DNA from: Leguminivora glycinivorella
Taxonomy: Eukaryota > Arthropoda > Insecta > Lepidoptera > Tortricidae
Assembly: GCF_023078275.1 (NCBI RefSeq)
Contig: NC_062974.1
Coordinates: forward strand, 28,634,278-28,698,277
Length of the DNA stretch: 64,000 bases
Direction: 5' to 3'
Shown: positions 42,831 to 54,095 of the stretch, piece by piece
Position numbering within the stretch: the first letter of the stretch is position 1
Layout of the letters: every line of letters begins with the position of its first letter
Translations under genes and position numbers: made by a program
Notes under the pieces: generated by a model
What the model saw: the letters and a program-made list of their open reading frames with translations, nothing else
Databases searched by the model: none
Told to the model about the DNA's origin: nothing

Positions 42831-43403
42831 TAAAAACCTCCGCGTAAAGCAAAGCGCTTAGGTAATTTCCAGTAAACCTGGGTGTACCTAGCCAACTTCA
42901 CAATCACATATTATTATGCTTCGTAAACGTGTCGTGTAGCTTTCCCTATCTTTCTTCTGTAATGGCGGGACAGAGCCAGACTGCGTCTCCACCGCCACGG
43001 AGCGTTAACGAGTGGCGCTTCGGCTGGTCCGCCGTGAGAATCAAAACAACCCTTTGATAATGTTCATGTGTTTGCCTCGCGGAGCAGCATCCCGCGCGTG
43101 GCCCGTGCTTTCTAATTACCCACTACACTACATTGGAACCTAATTAATATACAGTTTACTCGTGTTTATAATTTGAATTTGAAAAACGGAAGGCAAATGT
43201 GCTTGTTAGAGTTTCATTGCTCTGTACGTTTTGGCAGGCGCTGTAGTTTTTTAGTTTGGTAATGAGATTATTTTTTAAAACGCGCTAATGAGCTAATTGG
43301 AAAGCTAATAGAAATAAATTGAAAACCTGGATCACGAATCAAAAGACAAGCAGTATAAAAAGTTTGAATGACTAAATCATTCACTAGTTATTATTAATAA
43401 TCT
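42831..43403. other. non-coding stretch with a GC-richer patch
   Basis: At 42960-43110 the sequence is GC-richer (CCACCGCCACGGAGCGTTAA), but no frame or splice signals stand out. The rest is AT-rich. Confidence 0.3.
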
Positions 43404-43868
43404 ATGCTAGAAATTGTCATACGACCAATACTCATGTACGGATGCGAGACACTGACCCTTAAAGAAGAAAATAAGTTACTGGTGGCAGAAAGGAAAGTGC
43501 TAAGAAAGATCTTGGGTCCTGCCAGGAGAGCGGATGGTAGTTTAAGGCTCCTCAAAAAAAGCCGAAATTGAAGACCCTTGTGGCTGCACCTAACATCATC
43601 GGCGAGGACTAAGGCCCATCGTCTCCGTTGACTCGGCCACGTTTTAAGAATGGAGGATGATCGTGGCGCGAAAAGGGCATACCTAGGTTTCTCAGTAGGA
43701 CGGAGGCCAAGTGGACGGCCTAGATATCGTTGGGGTGATGCCGTTGAAGCGGATCTGCACGATCTTCAAGCATACAACTGGAGGGACGTCGCTAAGGATC
43801 GGGATGATTGGCGTACACTGGGTCGGAGGCCAAGACTCATTTTGGGTCGCTGCGCCAATAAGTAGTAA
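43404..43868 (+). pseudogene. RTE-type LINE, C-terminal end
   Basis: The plus strand encodes RPILMYGCETLTLKEENK, AERKVLRKILGPARRADGS, then after a frameshift near 43550 RLGHVLRMEDDRGAKRAY and RRPSGRPRYRWGDAVEADL, ending at a stop after GRCANK. The Y-G-x-E-T motif, the R-W-x-G-H-V-x-R-M motif and G-R-P-x-x-R-W are the C-terminal signature of RTE-like LINEs. There is no upstream polymerase, so it is 5'-truncated. The residue before the H-V-L-R-M block shows drift. Confidence 0.8.
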
Positions 43869-44310
43869 GTAGAAATTGTAAATCATATTTTAAATTGAAA
43901 AACTTAAAAATAAAATTCCGGATTCCAGTAAATGTAAACACTACCTATTATTTTCATAAATCTTTAACATTGTGGGCCTCAGTCAATCTGTGTAAGCATG
44001 TCCTATAATATTTGTTTCATATTTATTTATTATTTATTTATTTTATTGTCATGAAGAAATGCACTCAGCACTCAACGCCGCGCCATCGCCACTTTACTTA
44101 GAACGCCGAATATTTCGCAGAAATGTTTCCAATATAAGTGGACTCGCATTTCCACAATATTCGAAATCTTACCAAAAGGAATATCTGACCAAACAGTATT
44201 TCCGAGAAGCTTTCATTGAAACTCATATAAATCTACATGCATTTTAATTAAATAAACTCGGTTGTAATTGTAGTATCGAAAAAATAACATTTTTTATATA
44301 TGATTTTCGG
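43869..44310. other. AT-rich non-coding stretch
   Basis: A 62-codon frame at 44059-44247 has no recognised domain. (ATTT)n occurs near 44025. Confidence 0.3.
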
Positions 44311-45392
44311 ACATATCGATGACCGTAGGCTCTTAAAAGGGCGTAAGGGACAAAAATGGCGAAAATGAGTTATGAATGCAGTTATACTCAGATTTTTTTT
44401 TTTCTCTATCGAATGGTATATTCAACGTAACGATACACTTTGAAAAAATGTCCCATTACGCCCTAAAAAAAATATCGTCATTTCTATTATTTTCTACCAA
44501 GTTTGAAAAGAACATTTTGTCGCTTATCCACTAAACTGAAAAAACTTTTGGTGCGTTTTGGCGTAACTCCCTAATCTCATGTACGTTCACTGGGCGGATC
44601 ATTTTTCTAAATTTAAGAAATCTTTTAACGATGGGTGCGAATTCTGGTGCTCTATAGGGTGCAAATGACGTAAAAAATTAAATAATGGGAAGTGCCTCCA
44701 CAAAGCTATAAAAAAAAACCAACGACATAATAACATTAATAACTCTGCTTTACAGCATGTTTTGCTATATACCCTCGTCGATATTTATAGTAACGCTACA
44801 GGAATGAAACTGCCGCTGGACATAGTGGAAAACTAGAGTAAACAATTAAATACATGACCATTATGAGTTATGTCCAATATATTAGTACTAAATAAGTAGG
44901 TTCCAAAACACTTTTTTAATGTGTTTTTCATTACTTTTAATAGCTTTTTCATTATTTTTCTATTAACGATCTCCACAAGAGGCATCAAAATAGCACCCAT
45001 CGTTTACGAAAACCTCGAAAAAAGAGTATTTTTATACATTGATGGATCAGCCCTACAGTACTCAGTGCTATATACGACAATTTCTTACTTTTTGCACAAT
45101 ATAATTTAATTTTTTTGAGTTTTAATTTGATTAATTACAAAATAAACTTATGATTCCTCTTAATTACATAATAATAAAAAAATACGCAGTAAAATAGCAA
45201 TTTGCATGAAATTTGTCACAGATCGCATAAAATTATTGTTGACAGTAGTGTACGAACAAAACAAGCACCAAAATTCATAAAGAAATAAAAGAGTTATGAT
45301 TTTTTTTTCAAAAATATAATAGGTTTTTTGGCTGACTCCTGAAAATCGTGTTTTGTCCCTTACGCCCTTTGAGCCTACGGTCATCGATATGA
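44311..45392. mobile_element. 1.08-kb TIR element with GGGCGTAAGGGAC motif
   Basis: CATATCGATGACCGTAGGCT, then AAAGGGCGTAAGGGACAAAA, at the left is mirrored by TTTTGTCCCTTACGCCCTTT, then AGCCTACGGTCATCGATATG at the right, about 45 bp with few mismatches. Related words (TGTCCCATTACGCCCT at 44450, TTGGCGTAACTCCCTA at 44558) recur inside. A 62-codon frame has no domain. It is a non-autonomous DNA transposon of unknown superfamily. Confidence 0.7.
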
Positions 45393-45426
45393 TTTAAAGA
45401 AGAACAATGCAAATCGATGGATATTC

Positions 45427-45490
45427 CTGGTTGCTCAGTTGGTAGAGCGCTGGGGCATCGATCCAGAGGCATTTGGTTACATCTCAGTGT
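45427..45490 (+). repeat. tRNA-like SINE fragment
   Basis: TTGCTCAGTTGGTAGAGCGC is a clear A-box region of a tRNA. The B-box (TTTGGTTACATCTC) is degenerate and the acceptor stem does not pair. It is a SINE relic rather than a tRNA gene. Confidence 0.55.
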
Positions 45491-45730
45491 AGAAAAAAAT
45501 TAAAAGTATTGAAAAAAATTACAGAATTTATATTGGAGTTCGGTTTTCTTACGATGTATTCTATCCACATGATTCCACAATATTGATTTTCTTCCCTAGT
45601 TTAGTGACAGGTTTTCAATTTCACCACCCCTTTACTCCCGTGAGTGTCGTAGAGTAGAAGTCGACTGTGGGATACGGGTTCCATTGTGGTGTGAATAACG
45701 ATCTAATACTTTTTATATTTTTTATTATAG

Positions 45731-45894
45731 AAGTAGATCTACCAAAATTGAACGCGCATTTGTTGCGAAAACCTTGTCAAGAAATAAGTTTGAAAGCTTT
45801 GGCTAACGACGTCCATCATGTTGTCAACGTTGGCAGCAGGCATTCACTCGGCACCAGAGAAGCTGACAACTTTTCTCAGAGTTTTCCTTTTTAA
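45731..45894 (+). CDS. candidate terminal exon of an unrecognised gene
   Basis: A T-rich tract and ATTATAG precede a frame encoding VDLPKLNAHLLRKPCQE, ISLKALANDVHHVVN and VGSRHSLGTREADNF, then SQSFPF and TAA. Composition is balanced, unlike the low-complexity frames nearby. I do not recognise the protein. No upstream exon, poly(A) signal or second reading was found to confirm it, and the acceptor may be chance. A transposon-derived fragment is the main alternative. Confidence 0.3.
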
Positions 45895-46109
45895 CGCCAC
45901 ATTAACGTTACTTTTTTTATTGTTACTAAAAGATGAAATTGTTTCTTTGACAGAAAAATGAATAGGTACTACTTGAATGTTTGAACTACATATTAATAAG
46001 TCGAACAGACTTTTAACTACAGTTGATTCATGTTATTTATTGGAATCTGAAATGTAATGTTGACATGTAATGTAATAGTGCCCCCTGTGGCCTATTTGCT
46101 GAATAGATG
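45895..46109. other. short AT-rich spacer
   Basis: No feature recognised. Confidence 0.3.
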
Positions 46110-46600
46110 TTAAGTTTTTTTTTTTTAATACTACATCGGTGGCAAACAAGCGTACGGCCCGCCTCATGGAAAGCGGTCACCGTAACCTATGGACGCCTGC
46201 AACTCAAAGAGTGTCACATGCGCGTTGCCACCCCATTAGAAATCCTTGTACATTCCCTTTTACTGTGTTAAATACATAGTAAAATGGAGTGTACAAGTTC
46301 CAAGGAGGGTTTGGGTTGCCGACGACTCAAAGGACAAAATACGGAATAAGTCAGTTCCGTAAGTCCTCCCGTTATCAGCACACCGCACCTTCGTTGAGCT
46401 CTGGCAGCCTTACTCACCGGCAGGAACACAACACTAAGGAGTAGGTTCTAGAGTACGGGTGGCTGCGGTCTTCTGTAAGGCGGAGGTACTTACCCCAGTT
46501 GGGCTTCTGTTCTAGATTCGAGCGAGATGATATCCGCTGTGCTGTGCCCTACCACACAAAGCGGAATATCATTCGCTACGCCCTACCCCCTACCAAAGTT
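46110..46600 (+). repeat. longest copy of the GGCCCGCCTCATGG dispersed repeat
   Basis: After a T run: ACATCGGTGGCAAACAAGCG, CCCGCCTCATGGAAAGCGG, GACGCCTGCAACTC, then GTTGAGCTCTGGCAGCCTTA, CTCACCGGCAGGAACACAAC, GTAAGGCGGAGGTACTTACC, and CGCTGTGCTGTGCCCTACCA. I recall this order from many moth loci. The pieces at 983, 31850 and 33640 are truncated relatives. No protein is encoded. Confidence 0.65.
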
Positions 46601-46633
46601 TGAGTTGAGTTTTGAAATTGGATGGGTGGGAAT

Positions 46634-46845
46634 CCAATGGAATCCCCCGACTTGCAACAATTGTGGCGAGACTGCGCAAACAATCCAGCACATAAATAAT
46701 AGAGGATTGCCCCGTGACGCGCTATGCCAATGGACCTCCAGAAGACCTGATCACTATAAGCGTCGAGGCCATCAAATGGCAATGAGTTGGACCAAATTTT
46801 AATTTATGAATGTTTCTCTTCTTTGCCTTACGACTAAATAAACAA
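46634..46845 (+). pseudogene. LINE C-terminal zinc-finger fragment
   Basis: PPTCNNCGETAQTIQHI followed, after a small frame change, by RYANGPPEDLITISVEAI resembles the Cys/His region and end of the C-terminal domain of I/Jockey-type LINE proteins (C-x2-C, H, C). It is short and frameshifted, and no RT is attached. Confidence 0.5.
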
Positions 46846-46848
46846 ATA

Positions 46849-47045
46849 GGATGATCATATATTTTTAAATTAAAGGAAAATGGAAAAATTCACACTTCCG
46901 GCCCCGGCCCCGGCAAGCCGGGGCCAAAGGTCGCAGGTTCGAGTCCTGCCGGAGGTGTGAATTTTCCATTTTTCCTTTAATTTAAAAATATGTAATATCG
47001 CTCGCAGACGTTTCTGCATGATAAAAACAAATTTAGGATGATCAT
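46849..47045. mobile_element. foldback SINE with B-box, flanked by a target duplication
   Basis: AGGATGATCATA occurs on both sides (46849-46860 and 47034-47045). Inside, TTTTTAAATTAAAGGAAAA with GGAAAAATTCACAC is mirrored by GTGTGAATTTTCCATTTTTC with CTTTAATTTAAAAA. The core has GCAGGTTCGAGTCCTGCC, a good tRNA B-box with its stem, and a GC hairpin (CCCCGGCAAGCCGGGG) where the rest of a tRNA would be. The 12-bp duplication supports retroposition of the whole structure. Confidence 0.75.
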
Positions 47046-47717
47046 AGTCAAGTGATTCCTTGTGCATAGAGCATGCAGAACCGAGGCGGTTCCAAGAATT
47101 TCATTTCCCGGTTCGGAAGTGGGTCTTGGAACCGGGAGTCCCGGTTCTTTCCCGGTTCTTGGTATTTTAGGGTTCCATACCAAAAAGTGAAAAAAGGAGC
47201 CATTATGGCGCGACTCTGTCCTTTCTTTCTGTGTGTTTTGAGAGAATCAGCACATTGGATTGGAAATAATTAACAAATTCTTGCCCTAAACAATACCTTA
47301 CTGTGGATATGAGTTTACGTTATATAAGGAAGTACAATAGTTGCATTAGCCTAAGAACGGTGCGATATTTTTGAAAATAATTCTACAACAGTATAAGTTT
47401 TTTCATATACAGCGTTTAATCGCAATTTAAAAAACCTATATTTTCGAATCCACCAATAGTTTGGAATGGAAGATATTAAAAAAACTACGCCGCAAAAAAA
47501 TAAGCGTTTTCTTTCAGCAAATACCTCACAAATAATTTAATGGTGGACACATGTAAAAAAAATCAGTTTTAAGGTTTACAACCCGAAGCCACCTAAATAT
47601 ATGACGGGAAATAAGACTTTTTTTTAATGATATAGAATTTTTCGAATTTTTTCTAACGTGCTCTAGAGCAAAAATAACAATAGATATTTTTAAGCAGAAA
47701 TGAATAGCACATCTTAT
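47046..47717. other. non-coding stretch with CCCGGTTC repeats
   Basis: At 47085-47160 GGTTC and GAACC words are clustered (TTGGAACCGGGAGTCCCGGT), followed by TTTTAGGGTTCCATACC, a piece of another GGGTTCC repeat. The remainder is AT-rich without a gene. Confidence 0.35.
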
Positions 47718-48304
47718 CTTATCTTATCTTAAATCTGCGGGGGCCCTTACGGATACACTTCGACCCATCGGGATCTTTTGTGCAATTACCCCCCTACGAT
47801 CCTAAGATCCTTCAGCTATTCAGGAGCTTCTCGACCATCTCCACGTATCGGATGATGAGGCTCATGGGTAGCTCTCTGAAGTCCTTCGGTGCCAGGTAGC
47901 CTGCTCCAAAAATTCTTCATTCTTTGTCTGGCGAGGGCGTGACATTCACACATTAAATGTCTGACGGTCTCTTCCTCTTCGCCACACATGCGACAATCAG
48001 TGTTGTCGGCGTGCTCCCATCTTGGCCAAAATTCCTTTGACCCCGTAATGGCCTGTGAACACCCCCGTTATAATTTGGAGTTGTCTTTTGCCTAGCTTCC
48101 CTAGCTTTTGCTCCATCCAGAGTCTACCCTCTGCATAAAGAGCTTTGAATGCTTCAGACCAACCAGGGCATCCCACTCTTTTTGGTGACTAGCCCTTGTT
48201 TGGTCTTTCATAGCCATTCTGATGGTTCCTTGTGAAAGGCCCACATAAGGTTCCGGACCTATGAAGTTGTCTTCAGATCCGGCCTTGGCAAAGTTCATCA
48301 GCGT
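47718..48304 (-). pseudogene. I/Jockey-group LINE, 3' part (RNase H end to tail)
   Basis: The minus strand from 48304 reads AKAGSEDNFIGPEPYVGLS, then WDALVGLKHSKLFM, then a Cys/His region CRMCGEEEETVRHLMCECH, and ends in (TAAGA)n at about 47716-47738. These are the end of the RNase H domain, the linker and the C-terminal zinc finger of RNase-H-bearing LINEs. Several frame changes are present. The upstream part continues beyond the gypsy element at 54331. Confidence 0.75.
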
Positions 48305-48539
48305 TTTAGAAGTTATTTGTCCGCACTTCTATATTATAAGGAGGTGATATATTGGTGTGGAATAATAAGCACTTTATAATTAACTCCGTATATTAAAATA
48401 ACCAGTTAACGTTACAATGGTCGGAGTGAGACTGGCGTCTCGTTCTCACATTGAGAAAGGATATTGCTTTTAGCTAGTCAGCTAATATAATTTTTGCAGC
48501 TGTTGAATATGAGCCAAACATAGCTACTCTGTTCCTACA
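48305..48539 (-). repeat. gypsy 3' LTR
   Basis: 235 bp, aligned with 54096-54330 with scattered differences, mainly in the last 60 bases of the plus sequence. Confidence 0.85.
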
Positions 48540-49011
48540 TTACTTCCCCCTTAGGGAAGAAAAAAAAATTACATAAAAAATTACATACAATTGAATAGTA
48601 TCTGATATTTGTTACACCCTGTATGTTTCCTATGTTGTGGCTATTCAGCTATCGGACAGGTGCGCGTTTCGCTGACTTAGCGTGACGCGCTTTAACTGTA
48701 CGATATGAGCACAATATTACATTCAATGAAGGTTGTATTATATGATTACATTACACAAACTACAATTAGAATATTAGAACTAAGTTTATTACAAAAATGT
48801 TTCTGATTTTTTTTTTTTTTTTTTTAAACATGTTCATTTATGCACTGAATACACTTGATCAATTTTGATAGCACTGAATTATTTGTTTTATTTATAACAC
48901 TTCACTTAGTAAATCACAGGTTTGTTGTTTCGGTTGGGCTTGGGCTGGTTCCCTGTTGCACTACGACTGCTGTTGGCTGAGCCCTAGCTACTGCTTTTAG
49001 TAACCAACTTC

Positions 49012-49200
49012 TTATACATTGTCTGCATTTGGACTGTACGGAAATACAAGAGAAACAGTGCCCAATATTACTGAGATAATTATGAGGATTATTCTAAAAT
49101 GATTCAATTTCGTGTCTACTTGTCCAGTAACACTATGGACTTCAGCAATTGCAATACTGTTATGCAGAACCATCCTTCTTTGCTCTTGTGCATAGCCCAT
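49012..49200 (-). CDS. possible small membrane-protein ORF between pol and the 3' LTR
   Basis: The minus-strand frame begins MGYAQEQRRMVLHN (an upstream ATG would add five residues), continues with SIAIAEVHSVTGQVDTK and has one strong hydrophobic segment IILIIISVILGTVSLVF near the end, about 63 residues in all. It sits after the integrase region and before the 3' LTR, where some gypsy elements carry an extra gene. It is one of the few intact frames in a decayed element, which is notable, but its short length makes chance possible. I do not recognise the family. Confidence 0.3.
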   Translation of the reverse strand: MGYAQEQRRMVLHNSIAIAEVHSVTGQVDTKLNHFRIILIIISVILGTVSLVFPYSPNADNV

Positions 49201-49529
49201 TTTAATTATATTCAAAATTTACTTTTATTACACGGTAAATATATGACACTTACATTGTGTGTTGTTAGTACCAATATTTTACGACAGGTACTTATAGTTG
49301 ACACAAATACATATTTATAAGACAATATATTAGTAACACATACATTGCAAAATTCATTTAAATTAGTACAAAAATAATTCTGTGATCAAAGTTCATACTT
49401 TCACAATACAATCTCTTCAGCATTTTATGCTTTTCGTTATACATAACGTAAACACTTACGACATCATGACTAACGCTACCCAGCCAGTACTGTAACCGCT
49501 ATGCTTTGGTTATAAAACAACTTATCACA

Positions 49530-50940
49530 TCATTGCCTTACTATGATAAATAAGACGGATAATGTCTGTTTTGACCGTTCGTATGTAATATAAGTCCCGT
49601 TACTGACGTAAAGTTCAACTGAAAACTTAAAAGTATCTGATTTCCTAACTAGGGTGCGGAACATCATGTTGCAGAGTCCGACTTGAAACTGATTGCGCTC
49701 GGTGTAATGAGTTTGAACGTAGTCTTCCCCTCTCGAGATGATAAACTTCACCGATGCTACTTTTCGGAAAACAGGAAAAAACTTCCTTGCTCCCGGGGTC
49801 CAGGCTCCATCCAGGAGATGCTAAGGTAAACACAGATGGCGGTTACCCGAATGTCACGTTCTGCCATTAAAATCGATTAAAAAACTTACGGGTTTTATTT
49901 ATAGCCCTACCGCTTTTAGATGGTCCGCGGTTTCGAGTTAGCTTCGTTTTCAATACCTGCGTTGTAGTGGAGTCGTTTACCTTACGTAGGTTCACGCTAT
50001 CGTTGACGTCATCATTCCAAACGTGAGCTGGCATTTTAACCTATCAATTGAAATGCGAGCTTGCCTATTTTTGAAATTGGATGAGAAATACTTTATCGTC
50101 TCTTTCTAAAACTTCTAAATGGTCCCATATACGGTGGTTGTAAAGATTTCCTCACGAGTATCGTCTCGTACGAAGAAACATATTCACAAGTTTGCAACTC
50201 TTTGTGAACAAATAGAGCACAGTTATTGCGAGAACCAATAGTTATCGGTTTGTATTGAGCTATTGTATCGCAGATATGTTGTCAACTAAACTACAAGGAT
50301 CGCTAGGTTCGTTTGACTGTGTGCTGAAAAAAGTCTCCGGGCAACCGTAGTGCCTCCGTCCGAACATCATTTCTGCGGCGCTTACGCCGTTACCGCTATG
50401 TCCTGCGGCACGCAGAGCCAAGCATCACAGTAGACAATTCGTTTTCCCAAGAGCCGTTGTCCACTCTGGCCATAAGGGCTGCTTTAAGGGTGCGATGGAA
50501 TCTTTTCCACCTTAGCATTGCTCTGGGATGGAACGGTGTGGTTCTAATTCTATCTATGCCTACCAGTTTCATAAGCTCGCGGAACAAGTTACTTTCAAAC
50601 TGGCGTCCTTGAGTCTTATCGTGAAGTCTGGTTTGTTAGCAACCGTAACGTGCGATCCAACCGTCGAATATAGTTTTGTGCCACAACACCTCTTGCTGTC
50701 AGTATCCTGTATGGGAAATGCTGCTTCCGGCCAACATGTACGCCTATCTATTATTGTAACTAGGTAACGGTTTCCATGTGGAGATGTGTCGGAAGGGGGT
50801 CCGACTAGGTCTACATGGATATGTGTCATACGGTCGGCATCTTCAAACGTTCCTAATTTAGACATCGTGTGACGATTAATTTTTGATTTCTGACAAGCGA
50901 TGCAACATCTTGCCCAATTAACTACGTCTTTGTTCATACT
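49530..50940 (-). pseudogene. gypsy integrase, decayed
   Basis: WARCCIACQKSKINRH is the HHCC finger end, then MTHIHVDLVGPPSDTSPHG and YLVTIIDRRTCWPEAAF hold the first catalytic Asp and its downstream motif. Later pieces (RTTPFHPRAMLRWKRFHRTL in 50396-50587) correspond to the region near the last catalytic residue. The reading frame changes several times. A GPF-like C-terminal remnant (FRTLVRKSDTFKFSV) is at about 49640. Confidence 0.75.
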
Positions 50941-51299
50941 AGAGCCAAAAGAATTTCTTTGTAACTAACTTACGATGTAACACGCGTTCCAGGATAACTT
51001 CTACAGTTATGCACACTTTTTCAGAATGCATGTACGTCTAAACTTTTGTGATAAATCACGATCTTGCTTCTTCTAAAGGAACAATTTCACAATAGAACAG
51101 ATTTGCTACATGTAGGAAATTTATCGCTATTAGTTTTAATTTTATATTGCTATTTCCGTCGTGTTGATCCGATTGCGTCATGTTTTTTAACCATTCATCT
51201 TTTGCTTGCTCGTCCGGCGAGTTCTGCGTAAATCAAGTGATGTGGGGCAAACAATGGTCTCTATGCGAGAGAGTGTGTCAGCAAACAACGTTCTCTTTC

Positions 51300-52678
51300 C
51301 CACTTATGTGCCGGATGTCAGTGCTGAATTTTGCTAATGAACAATAGTTGCCTTGTTCGTCTTGGTGTTTCGTTATTATTCTTGCCTATATTTTCGAATG
51401 CTCTACATGAGGGTTTATGGTCCGTGTAAATTATCAGCGGCCCATCTTCCGAATGATTTACGAAAATGTTTCGGTGACATGTAAATAGCTGATAGTTCGA
51501 GATCATATGCAGAATAACTTTTTTGAGCTTTAGTCAATTTTTTTGAAAAGAAACCTAAGTTTTGGTTCCCATTTCCCGTCAATCAATTGATTCAAAGCTG
51601 ATCCTACTGACGTAGTTGACGCGTCAGACATTAAGGCTAAGACTGCGTCGGACCGAGGGTGGGACAACGTAACGGCTTCTTTAAGGCCCATTTTACATTG
51701 CTCGAACACTCTTCAGTCTCGCTCGTCTGAATTATAGGGGTCTTGTCTTCGCTTTTTCGCGTTAACTAAATATCGGTCGAGTTTAGCCTGCATGTTCGCT
51801 GCTCCAGGGACGTGAGAGCGAGAAAAGCTTAGCATTCCTAAAAATCTACGTAATTGTTCTACGTTCTGTGGTTTTGGGTAGTCGACTATAGCTTGTACTT
51901 TCTCCTCTAACGGCCTAATGCCCGTGGTAGTTACCTCAAGGTCCTTAGGAACTCCAGCTTCGATTATCTAAGTTACAACCACATTAGAATGAATCAAATT
52001 GATCGTTATGCCGTACTTGTCGAAACGCTCGAAAATCCAGTCTACAGATGGTCCCTATGTTGCGCCTCATTATCGCTCGCGATAAGAACATCATTTAAGT
52101 AATTGAACAAGAAGTCGAGACCTTCCAGAACTGAACTGTTCATGAAACGCTGAAACGTTTGAGCAGCACATCGAAGCCCGAATGACATTATTGGAAATTC
52201 AAATAACTCCAAAAGGGGTAATTATGGCAGTTTTTTCAACATCTCTGTTCCAATCACTGAATGCAATGATACGCCCTATTTATGTCTAACTTGGAAAATA
52301 TCTCTTTACCTGCCAATATGAGACGTAAAATCATGTGATTCCCGACATTAGGTATCTATCAGGCTTAGTTTGTGCATTTAAGGCACGATAATCACCGCAA
52401 GGGCGAATTTCGCCGTTCTTTTTTGTTACAACCGTTAAAGGACTGGCCCATTGACTTTTGCTAGGCCTACAAATGCCTAACTCCTGCATACGACGAAATT
52501 CCTCCTTAACTTTTTTATACCTGTCAGGTGGTAATGGTCTAGCCCGCGCGAATGTTGGTGCACCCGTCGTTTCGATATGGTGTACCACATTGCGTGTGGG
52601 TGTTTCCTTTTGTATGTCGGTGGCTTTGTTATGCTTAGGAAACTGCAATAACAAATCATGATACGGAGTGGTTACCAT
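51300..52678 (-). pseudogene. gypsy reverse transcriptase and RNase H, decayed
   Basis: PTFARARPLPPDRYKKVKEE, ELGICRPSKSQWASPLTVV and KKNGEIRPCGDYRALN are the N-terminal RT blocks (52400-52620). The middle is frameshifted and I cannot read an intact Y-x-D-D. YTDHKPSCRAF and TPRRTRQLLFISKIQH near 51330-51440 belong to the RNase H side. Confidence 0.75.
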
Positions 52679-52761
52679 TGACAGTATTAATAGTTGGTTG
52701 GTTGCTACGTACGGTCGGTGCGGTTATATTAAGAAAAGTCACCAGATCATGCAATTTGCGA

Positions 52762-53010
52762 TCAGTTAAATTTACTACTAACCTGTGATGACTCAAAAAA
52801 ATCGGCTCCCAGTATTGGCTGCTTAACGTCGGCTATAACAAATTCCCATTTGTACGGTCTACGTAACCTTAAATCTAACGTTAAAACTTTAACACCGTAT
52901 GTTTTGATTTCTGAGCCATTTGCTGCAAATAGTTTTAGATCAGAGCAATCTACCCGCACGTTGTTTGTTCTGCACTGGTAATAAGGAAATGTCCAGCACC
53001 TGTATCCACT
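52762..53010 (-). pseudogene. gypsy protease C-terminal part
   Basis: LKLFAANGSEIKTYG, LTLDLRLRRPYKWEFVIADV and ILGADFFESSQV match the second half of a retropepsin with the conserved I-L-G-A-D-F. The expected D-T/S-G start lies across a frame change near 53000 (FLVDTGAG-like bases). Confidence 0.65.
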
Positions 53011-53083
53011 AAAAAATGCAGATCCGGTGTTTAAGTCTGTTACGCATAAACGACGGTTTGGTTTGATAGTACAGATCTCCGTC

Positions 53084-54019
53084 CTAGTCGCACTCTGTAC
53101 TATCTCCGCTAGAATTTCCTGTTGGTTGAGTACCCATGCGCAGGGCTGGCGACATTTGGTGGCGGCGGGACCGAATCGGAAATGGTAGTAACAAAGTCAA
53201 TCTGGAGTCTCCTCTCGGCTTGGTTCCGGTGGCGTGACGTACTCCTTGGTCTGGACGCTGAACGACCTCCGCGTCCTCTCCTTCCGTAACTGCGACCTCT
53301 TGGCCTTGCCCCGTTCCAAGTCCATCATTCTGACGCTTAATCTTAGCAACCCCAGCGAGTATCACTGCTGTATCTACGGTTCCTGAGGTGTTCGCTGCGG
53401 CTCTGTGACGCCTGACTCTGTGGTACTGCCGCTGCTGCCACGTTAGGGATTCTAGTGGCTTCCGATACGTCATCGGCGATGTTTGACCAAACTGTCAAGA
53501 TCGCTCTCCTGAATGCTTTCCAAAACTGCGCACTGCCGTAGATAGGTGGTTCTGCCACATTATTCTCAGTGTGGCATCGGGGGAAAGCTGTCCTTAGCGA
53601 GGTTGCGCATCTTGGCCACGAGCTGGGATGGTTTTTGATCGCCCAGGTCCATTTCCCCGAGGACCTTCTCTACTTGCCTGTTTTTGGAATCTTCCAACAT
53701 CTTCAAGAGCTTCGCCTTAAGCTCCTGATATCGGTTGGTGGCGGGCGGGTTTGTTAGAAAATCCGTCAGCCGCGGTATTACGATCCTTTTGCAGCTTCTG
53801 ACACCACTCATGTCGAATTTGGCGTCGTCCCCTATCCGCCGTGGTGTTAATACTGCTTCCGTCCGGATGAACCAAACTCTGGGCTGGTCCAACGAGAAAT
53901 CTGGTATCCGGCTCGACACCTGAAATGGCTACCACATCGGTCGTTTCTGCTGCTGGTACATTGTCCGCGCCCGGTTGAGTCTCACTGCCCGAAGTTAATT
54001 TATTGGGATCCGGACTCAT
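53084..54019 (-). pseudogene. gypsy gag, frameshifted
   Basis: Start MSPDPNKLTSGSETQPGAD at 54019, then after frame changes PDFSLDQPRVWFIRTEAVL, FLTNPPATNRYQELKAKL and EKVLGEMDLGDQKPSQLVAK. This is the usual insect gypsy Gag block with the P-P-x-x-x-x-Y-x-x-L-K motif. The nucleocapsid end (53084-53470) is basic and broken. Confidence 0.75.
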
Positions 54020-54077
54020 TTTTAATCACTTTAACTGTTTTTATTATTCACTGATCGTCCACTGATTCACTGATTCA

Positions 54078-54095
54078 CGTCAGGGAGGTCACCAC
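54078..54095 (-). other. gypsy primer-binding site
   Basis: Minus-strand TGGTGACCTCCCTGACG lies one base inside the 5' LTR. It resembles the TGGTGACCCCGACG-type sites of insect LTR elements; which tRNA it pairs with is not determined. Confidence 0.5.

Noticed and set aside
46900..46960. Functional tRNA gene at the GGTTCGAGTCC motif
   Set aside because: Only the B-box stem is tRNA-like; the 5' half is a GC hairpin without an A-box.
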